From Streptomyces mirabilis (GTDB taxonomy: Bacteria; Actinomycetota; Actinomycetes; Streptomycetales; Streptomycetaceae), in assembly GCF_018310535.1 (NCBI RefSeq), contig NZ_CP074102.1, positions 6,262,001-6,326,000 on the forward strand: 64,000 nucleotides of DNA, written 5' to 3'. The notes under the pieces were generated by a model, which saw only the letters and a list, made by a program, of their open reading frames with translations, was not told the origin of the DNA and searched no databases. How positions within the stretch are numbered: the stretch's first letter is position 1; each line of letters opens with the position of its first letter. A program made the position numbers and the translations under genes. Below, in pieces: positions 1 to 8,269 of the stretch.

Positions 1-477
1 GTCGTCGACATCTACACACCGACCCTGCGGCTGCCGTTCGCCGGGCATCCCTGTGTCGGGGTGGGATGGCTGCTCGACATCCCCGAACTGGTCACGCCCG
101 CCGGGGTCGTGGGGGTGCGGCTGGACGGGGAGTTCAGCTGGATCGAGGCGCGGGCGGAGTGGGCGCCGGGGCGTACGTTGCGGCAGTACGGGTCCGCCGA
201 CGAGGTCGACGCGCTGGCCGTGCCGGACCCGGGGGAGTGGGTGTACGCCTGGGCCTGGGAGGACGAGTTGGCCGGGCGCGTGCGGGCCCGAGGCTTTCCC
301 GGGCGGGACGACGGGATCGTGGAGGACGAAGCGACGGGGGCGGCGGCGCTGCTGCTCACCGACCGGCTGGGCCGGGCCCTGAACATCGTCCAGGGTGCAG
401 GCTCCCAGATCCTCACCGCGCCGCAGCCGGGTGGGTGGGTGGAGGTAGGGGGCAGGGTACGGCTGCTCCGAACCTGA
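1..477 (+). CDS. PhzF-family isomerase/epimerase, 3' part only
   Basis: The frame is open from the first base and ends at TGA 475-477, so the N-terminal half lies outside the window. The visible 158 residues carry two PhzF signatures: LPFAGHPCVG near the edge, matching the conserved PFAGHPT-type loop, and DEATGAAALLL near the end, matching the second-domain D-x-x-TGSA segment. PhzF proteins are two-domain dimers with a diaminopimelate-epimerase fold. PhzF itself isomerises a phenazine precursor, but most bacterial paralogues have unknown substrates. No phenazine genes are nearby, so only the family is assigned. Confidence 0.85.
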   Translation, partial: VVDIYTPTLRLPFAGHPCVGVGWLLDIPELVTPAGVVGVRLDGEFSWIEARAEWAPGRTLRQYGSADEVDALAVPDPGEWVYAWAWEDELAGRVRARGFPGRDDGIVEDEATGAAALLLTDRLGRALNIVQGAGSQILTAPQPGGWVEVGGRVRLLRT

Positions 478-513
478 ACGCCCCCAGGTGCGGTTGTCGC
501 CCGCGGGCCGGTG

Positions 514-689
514 GGGGCTGGTCGCGCAGTTCCCCGCGCCCTGGCGGGGCGCTCTTGTCGGCGCCGGTTCACATTTTCAGCCCGTCCGGCGTTTGAGGGC
601 GAGGCCGTTCAGGCCGATCGGGGCTTTGGGGGCGGAGCCTCCAAGTGAGGATGGGGCGGCGGGGGCGAAGGAAGTTGTCGGGTGCCGGG
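514..689. repeat. Dispersed Streptomyces intergenic repeat, copy 1
   Basis: Non-coding stretch between two convergent genes. Bases 514-541 match 19828-19855 on the opposite strand in 27 of 28 positions (core GCGCAGTTCCCCGCGCCC). Further on, the segments GGGGGCGGAGCCTCC (about 629) and GGGGCGGCGGGGGCGAA (about 654) reappear in near-identical form around 19893-19945. The stretch at about 576-600 (CAGCCCGTCCGGCGTTTGAG) is, from memory, another sequence found after many Streptomyces genes. No function is known to me. Confidence 0.75.
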
Positions 690-1340
690 TCAGGCCGTGA
701 GGGGGAACTCCTCGCCCAGGGCCTGGAAGACCGCCGTGTTGAGGGCGAACGCCCGCCTGCACTCGGTGACGATCCGTTGCCGCTCCAGTTCGTCCGCCCG
801 CACCCCGTCCAGCAACTCACGGTAACCCCGCTTGAACGCGGCCGGATTACCGATGTCCTCGAAGACGTAGAAGCGGACGCCGTCACCCTTACGCGCGAAG
901 CCCCAGGTCTGTTCCGCCTTCCCCCGGATGATCTGACCGCCGGAGAGGTCGCCGAGGTAGCGGGTGTAGTGGTGGGCGACGTACCCGCCGGGCCATTCAC
1001 GCGCACACTCGGCGACCCGCGCCGCGTACGCCTCGGTGGCGGGCAGCGCGGTGAGCGTCGCCCGCCAGTCCACACCCCGCAGATGCGTGAGGTCACGCTC
1101 CAGCGCACCGCGACGCAGCAACTCCGGCCGGATGAACGGCCCGGCCACCGGATCGGACGCCAACCGCTCGGCGTCCGTCTCCAACGCCTCGTACACGAAC
1201 CACAGCTGCTCGGTGTAGCGCGCGTACGCCTCGACACCGAGCCTGCCGCCGAGCAGGTCGCTCATGAACGTCGAGGTCTCCGCCTCCACGTGCTGCTCGT
1301 GCGACGCGGTGCGGATCAGCGTCGAGAACGCCGTATTCAT
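690..1340 (-). CDS. Heme oxygenase, biliverdin-producing
   Basis: The 216-residue protein has the normal length of bacterial heme oxygenases. It cleaves heme to biliverdin, CO and ferrous iron in the cytoplasm. The proximal heme ligand is expected at the His of ASHEQH (about residue 14). The flexible distal helix motif GDLSGGQ lies near residue 135 after YTRYL. The ATG at 1340 has a GGAGG ribosome site 6-7 bases upstream. A DmdR/IdeR-type iron box sits 45 bases before the start, so the gene should be induced when iron is scarce, fitting a role in using heme iron. No heme transporter genes are adjacent; the electron donor must be encoded elsewhere. Confidence 0.93.
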   Translation of the reverse strand: MNTAFSTLIRTASHEQHVEAETSTFMSDLLGGRLGVEAYARYTEQLWFVYEALETDAERLASDPVAGPFIRPELLRRGALERDLTHLRGVDWRATLTALPATEAYAARVAECAREWPGGYVAHHYTRYLGDLSGGQIIRGKAEQTWGFARKGDGVRFYVFEDIGNPAAFKRGYRELLDGVRADELERQRIVTECRRAFALNTAVFQALGEEFPLTA

Positions 1341-1384
1341 GGGACCTCCGGTGCCGAAGAGGACGAGAACCAGTCAGAATCTTG

Positions 1385-1403
1385 TGTGGTTAGGCTTACC
1401 TAA
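1385..1403 (-). promoter_or_regulatory. Iron box (DmdR/IdeR-type operator)
   Basis: The 19-mer matches the actinobacterial iron-box consensus (TTAGGTTAGGCTAACCTAA) in 16 of 19 positions, with core GGTTAGGCTTACCTAA. It lies 45 bases upstream of the heme oxygenase start, a normal promoter-blocking position for the iron-bound repressor. Assignment is by consensus only. Confidence 0.8.
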
Positions 1404-1471
1404 GTCAACGGTTTCTCGATAGGTTCCCGACATCCTGTCGGTAAAAACGTACCCCTCCGGGCGACAAAGAA

Positions 1472-1497
1472 AGCCCGCCCTGTGATCAGGGCGGGCT
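1472..1497 (-). terminator. Terminator after map
   Basis: Perfect 11-bp stem (AGCCCGCCCTG pairs with CAGGGCGGGCT) with a TGAT loop, 43 bases past the map stop. On the minus strand it is followed by TTTCTTTG, giving a modest U-rich tail. Confidence 0.8.
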
Positions 1498-1540
1498 GGG
1501 CGCTACGGGCTACGACGGGCTATGAGCCACAGACGCGCGG

Positions 1541-2398
1541 CTACGGCAGCGTGAGGATCTCCGTACCGGTCTCCGTGACGACCAGCGTGTGCTCGAACTG
1601 CGCCGTCCGCCTGCGGTCCTTCGTCACGACGGTCCATCCGTCGTCCCACATGTCGTAGTCGTGCGTACCGAGCGTGAGCATCGGCTCGATCGTGAAGGTC
1701 ATCCCGGGCTGGATGACGGTCGTCGCGTGCGGGCTGTCGTAGTGCGGGATGATCAGTCCTGAGTGGAACGAGGAGTTGATCCCGTGCCCCGTGAAGTCCC
1801 GCACGACCCCGTATCCGAACCGCTTGGCGTACGACTCGATCACGCGGCCGATGACATTGATCTGGCGGCCCGGCTTGACCGCCTTGATCGCGCGGTCGAG
1901 GGACTCACGGGTCCGCTCGACGAGGAGCCTCGACTCGTCGTCCACGTCCCCGACCAGGTACGTCGCGTTGTTGTCGCCGTGGACGCCACCGATGTACGCC
2001 GTCACGTCGAGGTTGATGATGTCGCCGTCCCGCACCACCGTGGAGTCGGGGATGCCGTGGCAGATGACCTCGTTGACCGAGGTGCACAGGGACTTGGGGA
2101 AACCGCGGTAACCGAGGGTGGACGGATAGGCGCCGTGGTCGCACATGTACGCGTGCGCGACCCGGTCCAGCTCGTCCGTCGTCACGCCCGGCGCGATGAG
2201 CTTCGCCGCCTCGGCCATCGCCTGCGCGGCGATCCGCCCGGCGATCCGCATCGCCTCGATGGTCTCGGGGGTCTGTACCTCCGGGCCGGTGTACGGCGTG
2301 GGGGAGGGCTTGCCCACGTACTCGGGGCGCCTGATGTTTCCCGGAACGGGACGGGTGGGAGAGAGCTCTCCTGGTACGAGCAGCGACTGGCCAGACAT
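1541..2398 (-). CDS. map: Methionine aminopeptidase, type I
   Basis: Removes the initiator methionine from nascent proteins. The 285-residue protein shows the pita-bread metal ligands in order: Asp in [10 protein letters not shown], Asp in [10 protein letters not shown], His in [11 protein letters not shown], Glu in FTIEPML and Glu in QFEHTLVV, plus the substrate-binding His of VICHGIPD. An N-terminal extension of about 40 residues, rich in Pro ([13 protein letters not shown]), resembles the ribosome-binding linker of mycobacterial MetAP1c. I chose the ATG at 2398. An in-frame start 33 bases upstream would add 11 unconvincing residues. Streptomyces usually has more than one map gene. Confidence 0.95.
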   Translation of the reverse strand: MSGQSLLVPGELSPTRPVPGNIRRPEYVGKPSPTPYTGPEVQTPETIEAMRIAGRIAAQAMAEAAKLIAPGVTTDELDRVAHAYMCDHGAYPSTLGYRGFPKSLCTSVNEVICHGIPDSTVVRDGDIINLDVTAYIGGVHGDNNATYLVGDVDDESRLLVERTRESLDRAIKAVKPGRQINVIGRVIESYAKRFGYGVVRDFTGHGINSSFHSGLIIPHYDSPHATTVIQPGMTFTIEPMLTLGTHDYDMWDDGWTVVTKDRRRTAQFEHTLVVTETGTEILTLP

Positions 2399-2457
2399 GC
2401 CAGCGAGTCTAACCAGCGGGCATGGGGGCACTATGTCCGTGGCGAAAGGAGCAGGTC

Positions 2458-2688
2458 ATGGCCCTCTTCAAGAAGCGGACCGTAGGGAAGCCGGGCGAGT
2501 GGTACTACTGCCTCGTCCACCAGAAGGTGGAGGAGGGCCCCGAGTGCCCCGCGAAGGACCGCTTCGGCCCGTACACCACCCGTGAGGAGGCCGAACACGC
2601 GATGGAGACCGCCCAGGAGCGCAACCTCGAGTGGGAAACGGACCCCAAATGGCACGACGCAACGGGCCCGACCCCAGAGGACGACTGA
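2458..2688 (+). CDS. Small conserved hypothetical protein
   Basis: Encodes 76 residues starting MALFKKRTVGKPGEWYY. The ATG at 2458 has a clear GAAAGGAG ribosome site. The protein is hydrophilic, with no membrane segment. Its middle (FGPYTTREEAEHAMETAQER) resembles the short SPOR-like or peptide-binding strand-helix unit often predicted in such actinobacterial proteins. The C-terminus is acidic (PTPEDD). It has two Cys (YCLVHQK and PECPAK), which might bind metal. It is transcribed divergently from map with a 59-bp gap. Function unknown. Confidence 0.8.
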   Translation: MALFKKRTVGKPGEWYYCLVHQKVEEGPECPAKDRFGPYTTREEAEHAMETAQERNLEWETDPKWHDATGPTPEDD

Positions 2689-2689
2689 C

Positions 2690-2950
2690 GCGCCCCGAGA
2701 CGCTGGGCGCGCCGGCCGACGGGCGCCGAGGGGCAGGGCCGGTCGGGCGCCGAGGCGCAGGCGCCCAGTCACCGAGCCGCCCGGGGCACCGAGGGGTTGG
2801 AGCAGCGGGCGCTGAGGCATCGAGAGGCCGGGCGGCGGGGCACCGGGCGCTCAGCCACCGGGACGCCGAGCCACCGGGACGCCGAGACGCCGAGACGCCG
2901 AGCCACCGGGACGCCGAGACGCCGAGACGCCGGGACGGCGTGAGGGCGCT
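2690..2950. repeat. Low-complexity tandem repeat of GACGCCGAG-type units
   Basis: Together with its flanks this makes a 332-bp stretch without a convincing gene (2689-3020). Bases 2853-2940 are built from 9-10 bp units GACGCCGAG and CCACCGGGAC, alternating several times. The upstream part (2700-2850) has looser versions (GGCGCCGAGG, GGGGCACCG). Reading frames through it encode only Arg/Pro/Gly/Ser-rich repeats. It separates the convergent 76-residue gene and MFS gene. Confidence 0.75.
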
Positions 2951-3020
2951 GAGCCATAGTGGCCCGCGGGCGCCGACGGCGGCCGGCCCCCGCGGGCGAC
3001 CCGCACCACCCGAGCGACCG

Positions 3021-4385
3021 TCACGGGTGGTGCGGGTGGGAGAGCACCGCCTCACCCCGAGCGGAGCGCATCCGTACCGCGTGCTCATTCGTCCGTACGT
3101 CGTACCTCATCAGCTGCGGCAGGCACCACGCCAACGCCCCCACCGCTCCCACGCAGATCACACCCCCGGCCCAGATCGACGCCCGCACCCCCGTCCAGGC
3201 CGCCATCCCGCCCGCCCGTACCTGCCCCAGCTGGGGCCCGACGGAGTACGAGAGCAGCTCGATCCCGGCGAGTCGCCCCCGTAGCTCGTCCGGAATCGTC
3301 TGGTCCCACATCGCGCCCCGGAAGATCCCGCTCACCATGTCGCAACAGCCGCCGAGGACGAGGAAGAGCAGCACCAGCCACACGTTGTGCACGGCCCCCG
3401 CCCCCACCATCGCCAGCCCCCAGCACGCCGCCGCGAAAGCCACCATCCGGCCGTGCCGGTGCACACGCGAGGTCCACCCACTGGTCAGCGTCACCAGCAT
3501 CGCCCCGGCGGGCAGCGCGGCGTACATCATTCCGAGCGACCACGCGGCGTGCAGCTCGTCGGCGAGGAACGGCAGCACCGCGAGCGGCATCGCGAAGAAC
3601 ATCGCGGCCAGGTCGATCACGTACGTGCCGAGGAGTTCCTTGCGGTTCCACGCGTACCGCGCGCCCTGAGCGATGGAGTCGAGCGACGGCTTCGCGGCCT
3701 CGTGCGCGGCCGGTGACGCGGCGAGTCCGACGATCAGTACGACCGACACCACGAAGGTCACCAGGTCCACGGCGTACGCCCAGCCGAGCCCGGCGTAGGC
3801 GACCACGACGCCCGCGAGCGCCGGCCCCGCGACCCCGCCGACCGACCAGCGCAGGGAGTTGAGGGAGGCCGCGGCGGGCAGGTGCTCGTGCGCCACGATC
3901 CGGGGGACGAGCGAGTCCAGCGCGGGTCGCTGCACCGACCCGAGCGCGGAGGACAGCGCGGCGACCACGTACAGCGGCCACACGGCCGGACGCGGCATCA
4001 GCGCGTTGACGAGCAGACCGCCGCACAGCAGCCCCTGTCCGGCCTCCGTGTAAAGGATCAGCTTCCGTTTGTCGAGGGCGTCGGCGAGCGCCCCGCCGTA
4101 CAGCCCGAACACGATCAGCGGTACGAGTTCCACGGCCCCGATCGCCCCCACGGCCACCGCCGACCCGGTCAGCACCTTCATCTGTACCGGCAGCGCGACG
4201 AAGGTCAGGAAGCTGCCGAAGTTGGTGATCAGCCCGGCCAGCCACAGCCGCCGGAAGTCGGCCGACGCCCGCCAGGGCGCGAGATCGGGCAGCAGCGACC
4301 GCAGTCGCGCACCGGCACCGGCACCGGCGGCGGGTTCAGCGTGCGCGGGCAGCGCGGCGGGGGATACGGGGGCGTCGTCGGTCAC
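3021..4385 (-). CDS. MFS transporter, EntS/MFS_3-like exporter
   Basis: The 454-residue membrane protein has an N-terminal Ala-rich cytoplasmic tail (about residues 1-40) and then 10-12 hydrophobic helices. It shows the family order of N-terminal FRRLWLAGLITNFGSF, a LADALDKRKL loop as the MFS motif A position, and a mid-protein RPALDSLVPRIV segment. This pattern is typical of the enterobactin-exporter-like MFS_3 group, often annotated as multidrug or siderophore exporters; the substrate is unknown. The start is taken at GTG 4385, but the ribosome site is weak, so the true start could be a few codons further in. Confidence 0.85.
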   Translation of the reverse strand: MTDDAPVSPAALPAHAEPAAGAGAGARLRSLLPDLAPWRASADFRRLWLAGLITNFGSFLTFVALPVQMKVLTGSAVAVGAIGAVELVPLIVFGLYGGALADALDKRKLILYTEAGQGLLCGGLLVNALMPRPAVWPLYVVAALSSALGSVQRPALDSLVPRIVAHEHLPAAASLNSLRWSVGGVAGPALAGVVVAYAGLGWAYAVDLVTFVVSVVLIVGLAASPAAHEAAKPSLDSIAQGARYAWNRKELLGTYVIDLAAMFFAMPLAVLPFLADELHAAWSLGMMYAALPAGAMLVTLTSGWTSRVHRHGRMVAFAAACWGLAMVGAGAVHNVWLVLLFLVLGGCCDMVSGIFRGAMWDQTIPDELRGRLAGIELLSYSVGPQLGQVRAGGMAAWTGVRASIWAGGVICVGAVGALAWCLPQLMRYDVRTNEHAVRMRSARGEAVLSHPHHP

Positions 4386-4482
4386 GACGGCTCATGCTGA
4401 GCGGCCGCCCACCGCGGCGGCAACTGCTTTTCCGCCGCCCGGCCGCCCCGCCGTCGTCCCTCCCGTCACCGCCCACCGTGTC

Positions 4483-5085
4483 CTACCACCGCGCCGCCGG
4501 CGGAGCTGTCAACTGGTCCGCGAGGCGGGAGAGCCGGTCGCGGAACCGGCGCCGCCCCCGCGGGGAGGGCAGGGAGTTCTCCCCGGCCGCCGCGCTGACG
4601 AGGTGCTGCACGGTGTCGAGGTCGAGTTCCTGATCCGGCGGCACGGTCAGCGACTCGTGCGCCATCGCTCCCAGCTCCCGGTCACCGGCGTCGAGCGCGA
4701 GCACGGTCGCCCCGGCTCGCCGCGCGTCGTGGACCCGCTCCAGGAGCGGCGCCCCGGGTGCGGCGGGCGACACCACGAGCAGTGTCTCGCCGCGCCGCGC
4801 CGCCTCGATACGGCCGAGGCCCACGGCGAGATGGGCCGGGTCCGAGGCCCGCGCCCCGTGCCGCACCAGCGTCGGCGACAGCTCCGGCGTCCCCGACCAG
4901 GCCGCCTCGTCCACCAGATGTGCGGCCAGGTGCCATGGCTCGTACTCCGCCGTGCCCACGAGGAGCAGCCCGCCCCCGTACGACACCACGGACCCCCTCA
5001 GGCCCTCCGCGAACCGTCGCGTGGCCCCCAACCACTCGGTCCCGGCGAGGACTTCGCGCAACAACGCGACCCGTACGGCATCCAT
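4483..5085 (-). CDS. SIS-domain-like protein
   Basis: Encodes about 200 residues from ATG 5085. The middle reads GETLLVVSPAAPGAPL, then VHDARRAGATVLALDAGD and LTVPPDQELDLDTVQH. This is the beta-alpha-beta rhythm of SIS sugar-isomerase domains, where a Ser/Thr-rich loop holds a phosphosugar. The first half (SYGGGLLLVGTAEYEPWHLAAHLVDEA) resembles the first SIS strand and loop. No helix-turn-helix or membrane segment is present. It is divergent from the sialidase gene 48 bp away. Sugar-phosphate binding is an inference. Confidence 0.6.
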   Translation of the reverse strand: MDAVRVALLREVLAGTEWLGATRRFAEGLRGSVVSYGGGLLLVGTAEYEPWHLAAHLVDEAAWSGTPELSPTLVRHGARASDPAHLAVGLGRIEAARRGETLLVVSPAAPGAPLLERVHDARRAGATVLALDAGDRELGAMAHESLTVPPDQELDLDTVQHLVSAAAGENSLPSPRGRRRFRDRLSRLADQLTAPPAARW

Positions 5086-5132
5086 GCGCACGCATCCTGC
5101 CGCAATCGACAACTGATCAGGCGGAGTTCACC

Positions 5133-6331
5133 ATGAATTCGCCCAAGTGGGGCAGATCCCGGCGCATGACGGAAACAACCGGAACCACCACGGCAACAAC
5201 CGCGGTCACCAGCACCCCTTTCCACGCGGGCCGCGAAGGCTACGCGAGCTTCCGCATCCCGGCCGTGGTCGCCACCCGTACCCCCACCGCACCCACCGCA
5301 TCCGCCACCGTGCCCGGCCCCAGCACCACGCCCACCCCCGTTTCCACCCTGCTCGCCTTCTGCGAGGGCCGGGTCGACTCCGCCGCCGACCACGGCCACA
5401 TCGACATCGTCCTGAAGCGGTCGACGGACGGCGGCCGCACCTGGGGCCCGCTCCAGGCCGTCGCCCGGAACGGGAACGATCTCGCCGGCAACCCCGCCCC
5501 CGTCGTCCTCGACACCGGCCGGATCCTGCTCGTGCACGTCCGCGCCGCCGCCGGAGCGACCGAGGACGCCATCCTGCGCGGCAGGGTGAAGCCCGCGGAC
5601 GGGCGCCGCGTCGGGTGCAGCACAGCGACGACGACGGCGCCACCTGGTCCGCCCCGAAGGAGATCACCGGGCAGGTGAAGAAGGCGGACTGGCGGTGGTA
5701 CGCGACCACGCCCGGGCACGCCGTGCAGCTCGGCAGCGGCCGGGTCGTCGTCCCCGGCAACCACACCCTGCCGCCCACCGGTACGGACACCGGCACCGAG
5801 GCGAAGTACAACAGCGGCCACTGCCTGCTCAGCGACGACCGCGGCGAGACCTGGTCCCTCGGGTACATCGACGAGAACACCGACGGATACGTCAACGCCA
5901 ACGAGACGACCGCCGCCGAACTCCCCGACGGGAGCGTCTACTTCAACACCCGCAACGACTCCCCGTCCCCCGGCAACCGCGCCGACGCCCACTCCACGGA
6001 CGGCGGCAGGACCCTGACCAAACCCTTCCGGCCACAGGCGGGCCTGGTCACCCCCGTCGTCCAGGGCAGCCTGCTCCAGCTCCGCGACCCGGACCTGCTG
6101 CTGTACTCGGGGCCCGCCGACCCCGCCGCCCGCGCCCTGATGACCGTCCGCGCCTCCGCCGACGGCGGCACCACCTGGCGGCCCGCGCACACGGTCGACG
6201 GACTGCCCGCCGCGTACTCCGACCTCGTCCGCGTCGACGCGACGACCGTGGGGCTCCTCTACGAGACGGGCGACTTCGGGCCGTACGAGACGATCACCTT
6301 CCGCCGTATCCCCGTGACGGCCCTCACCTGA
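5133..6331 (+). pseudogene. Sialidase (GH33-like), interrupted by one frameshift
   Basis: Exo-sialidases remove terminal sialic acids. The FRIP motif (YASFRIPAVV, about residue 41) is present. Five Asp-boxes follow: STDGGRTW, SDDDGATW, SDDRGETW, STDGGRTL and SADGGTTW. The first part is read in one frame to about 5612 (ending DGRRV). The rest is read in another frame from about 5615 (VQHSDDDG) to TGA 6329-6331. One missing base at about 5613 would restore a continuous protein of about 398 residues (RRV-W-VQHSDDDG). Start ATG 5133 has GGCGGAG upstream. No signal peptide is evident, so the enzyme would be cytoplasmic or non-classically secreted. It may be a recent pseudogene or a sequencing error. 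Confidence 0.85.
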
Positions 6332-6378
6332 GCACCCGAAGCCCCCGGGGCGGGAACCGCGCCACGTAAAGTCGGCCC

Positions 6379-7083
6379 ATGACCTCTACTGACAGTGCAC
6401 AGAAGGCCCCCGCGAAGGACCCCTGGGACCTTCCCGACGTGTCCGGACTCGTCGTCGGCGTGCTCGGCGGCACCGGCCCCCAGGGCAAGGGCCTGGCCTA
6501 CCGGCTCGCCAGGGCCGGCCAGAAGGTGATCATCGGCTCGCGTGCCGCGGAACGCGCGCAGACCGCCGCCGAGGAGCTGGGCCACGGTGTCGAGGGTGCC
6601 GACAACGCCGAGTGCGCGCGGCGCAGCGACATCGTGATCGTCGCCGTACCGTGGGAGGGGCACGGCAAGACTCTGGAATCGCTGCGCGAGGAGCTGGCCG
6701 GCAAGCTCGTCGTCGACTGTGTCAATCCGCTGGGCTTCGACAAGAAGGGTGCCTACGCCCTGAAGCCGGAGGAGGGCAGCGCCGCCGAGCAGGCCGCCGC
6801 CCTGCTGCCGGACTCCCGGGTCGCGGCCGCCTTCCATCACCTGTCGGCCGTCCTTCTCCAGGACCCGGAGGTCGACGAGATCGACACCGATGTGATGGTC
6901 CTCGGCGAGGAGCGCGCGGATGTCGAGATCGTGCAGGCGCTGGCCGGCCGCATCCCCGGCATGCGCGGTGTCTTCGCCGGCCGGCTGCGAGGCGCCCACC
7001 AGGTCGAGGCGCTGGTGGCGAACCTGATCTCCGTGAACCGCCGCTACAAGGCCCACGCCGGCCTCCGGGTGACGGACGTATAG
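6379..7083 (+). CDS. npdG: NADPH-dependent F420 reductase
   Basis: Transfers hydride between NADPH and the deazaflavin cofactor F420. The 234-residue protein starts with a disordered tail, then the Rossmann glycine loop VGVLGGTGPQGKG (about residues 27-39). The NADP-phosphate-binding IIGSRAAERA follows, then VVDCVNPLGFD and a VAAAFHHLSAVLL segment typical of F420H2:NADP+ oxidoreductases. Start ATG 6379 has only a weak ribosome site. The gene lies 47 bp after the sialidase remnant on the same strand. F420 supply links it to F420-dependent redox enzymes elsewhere in the genome. Confidence 0.93.
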   Translation: MTSTDSAQKAPAKDPWDLPDVSGLVVGVLGGTGPQGKGLAYRLARAGQKVIIGSRAAERAQTAAEELGHGVEGADNAECARRSDIVIVAVPWEGHGKTLESLREELAGKLVVDCVNPLGFDKKGAYALKPEEGSAAEQAAALLPDSRVAAAFHHLSAVLLQDPEVDEIDTDVMVLGEERADVEIVQALAGRIPGMRGVFAGRLRGAHQVEALVANLISVNRRYKAHAGLRVTDV

Positions 7084-7166
7084 CGGGCGCACGGGCATGG
7101 GGGACATGAGGGACACTGGACGCCGTACGACCTCGTTCGAACCGTCCCGACAGGAGCAGACCCCCC

Positions 7167-7346
7167 ATGCCCCGCCTCGCGCTCTATGCCCTCACCGTCT
7201 GCGTCCTGTCCGTCGCCGCGGCCGTCGTCTCCTTCGTCCAGGGCAGCTGGCTGGGGATCGTGTGGGTGCTGCTGGCCGGACTGTCGTCCAACATGACCTG
7301 GTACTACGCGCGGCGTGGCCGGAGCGGGTCCTCGGTCAGCGGCTGA
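7167..7346 (+). CDS. Small two-helix membrane protein
   Basis: Encodes 59 residues, starting at ATG 7167 with CAGGAG upstream. Two hydrophobic segments (about residues 4-24 and 28-45) are followed by a Tyr-Tyr-Ala-Arg-Arg-Gly basic tail. This suggests a hairpin in the membrane with both ends in the cytoplasm. Its last 11 bases overlap the convergent site-2 protease gene. Codon third positions are strongly GC, as expected for a real gene. Function unknown. Confidence 0.75.
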   Translation: MPRLALYALTVCVLSVAAAVVSFVQGSWLGIVWVLLAGLSSNMTWYYARRGRSGSSVSG

Positions 7347-8139
7347 TCGTGCAGTACTCGTTGACGCCGTCCCAGAAGCGGTACAGGTTCTGACCGCAGT
7401 AACGCTGGACGTCGTCGATGCCCAGGGCGCCCAGGATCGAGTAGATCGCGTCGAAGAACGCCGTGTTCACCGAGGGGATCCACAGCACCGCGAACACGGC
7501 GAGCAGGCCGAACGGCGCGAACGGCTCCACCTGGCGGCGGATGTTGTACGACAGCCAGGGCTCGATCACGCCGTAGCCGTCCAGGCCCGGGACCGGCAGG
7601 AGGTTCAGGATCGCGGCCGTGACCTGGAGCAGCGCGAGGAACGCCAGCGCGTAGCGGAAGGTGTCCGGGACGCCGTCCAGGGCGTGCAGCCAGAACGGCG
7701 CGGTGCACACGACGGCGAACAGCACGTTCGTCAGCGGACCCGCCGCCGAGATCAGACTGTGCTTCCAGCGGCCCTGGATCCGGCCCCGCTCGATGAAGAC
7801 CGCCCCGCCCGGCAGACCGATCCCGCCCATGATTACGAAGATCACCGGCAGCACGATGCTCAGCAGCGCATGCGTGTACTTCAGGGGGTTGAGCGTCAGA
7901 TAGCCCTTCGCGCCGATCGAGATGTCGCCGCTGTGCAGGGCGGTGCGCGCGTGCGCGTACTCGTGCAGGCACAGGGAGACGATCCACGCGGCCGTCACGA
8001 AGAGGAACACGGCGAAGCCGGGCTGGTCGGCGAAGCCGGTCCAGATCGCCCAGCCGGTCACCGCCATCACGGCCACGATCCCGAGGAAGACGGGGCTGAT
8101 CCTCCGGTCGCTGCTGCGACGGGAAGCGGCGGTGGTCAT
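7336..8139 (-). CDS. Site-2 protease family (M50) membrane metalloprotease
   Basis: Encodes 267 residues from ATG 8139 (GAGGAG upstream). The zinc motif HEYAH (about residue 59) lies in a hydrophobic helix. The second signature NLLPVPGLDG (about residue 177) supplies the Asp zinc ligand. About six transmembrane helices are seen and no PDZ domain. Site-2 proteases cut substrates inside membranes, often releasing anti-sigma or regulatory factors; this small group has no known partner. An in-frame upstream start would add 39 Ser/Arg-rich residues and was rejected. It is divergent from the AfsR-like gene. Confidence 0.9.
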   Translation of the reverse strand: MTTAASRRSSDRRISPVFLGIVAVMAVTGWAIWTGFADQPGFAVFLFVTAAWIVSLCLHEYAHARTALHSGDISIGAKGYLTLNPLKYTHALLSIVLPVIFVIMGGIGLPGGAVFIERGRIQGRWKHSLISAAGPLTNVLFAVVCTAPFWLHALDGVPDTFRYALAFLALLQVTAAILNLLPVPGLDGYGVIEPWLSYNIRRQVEPFAPFGLLAVFAVLWIPSVNTAFFDAIYSILGALGIDDVQRYCGQNLYRFWDGVNEYCTISR

Positions 8140-8269
8140 GGGGCTCCTCGGACTGGGACGCATGGTGCTGGGCCTGCCCGACCGTACCGGGCTCACGGGG
8201 AAAACGTCTCGCGGTCGGTCATTGGTTCCGGAGAAGGTAGGGGCTGAGATCGTCACGCCACCGGAGACA

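Noticed and set aside
2690..2950. Possible CRISPR array
   Set aside because: Units are 9-10 bp and run directly into each other without unique spacers; no cas genes are near.
5600..5630. Programmed frameshift in the sialidase gene
   Set aside because: No slippery heptamer or downstream pseudoknot-like structure is seen at the junction; a lost base is simpler.
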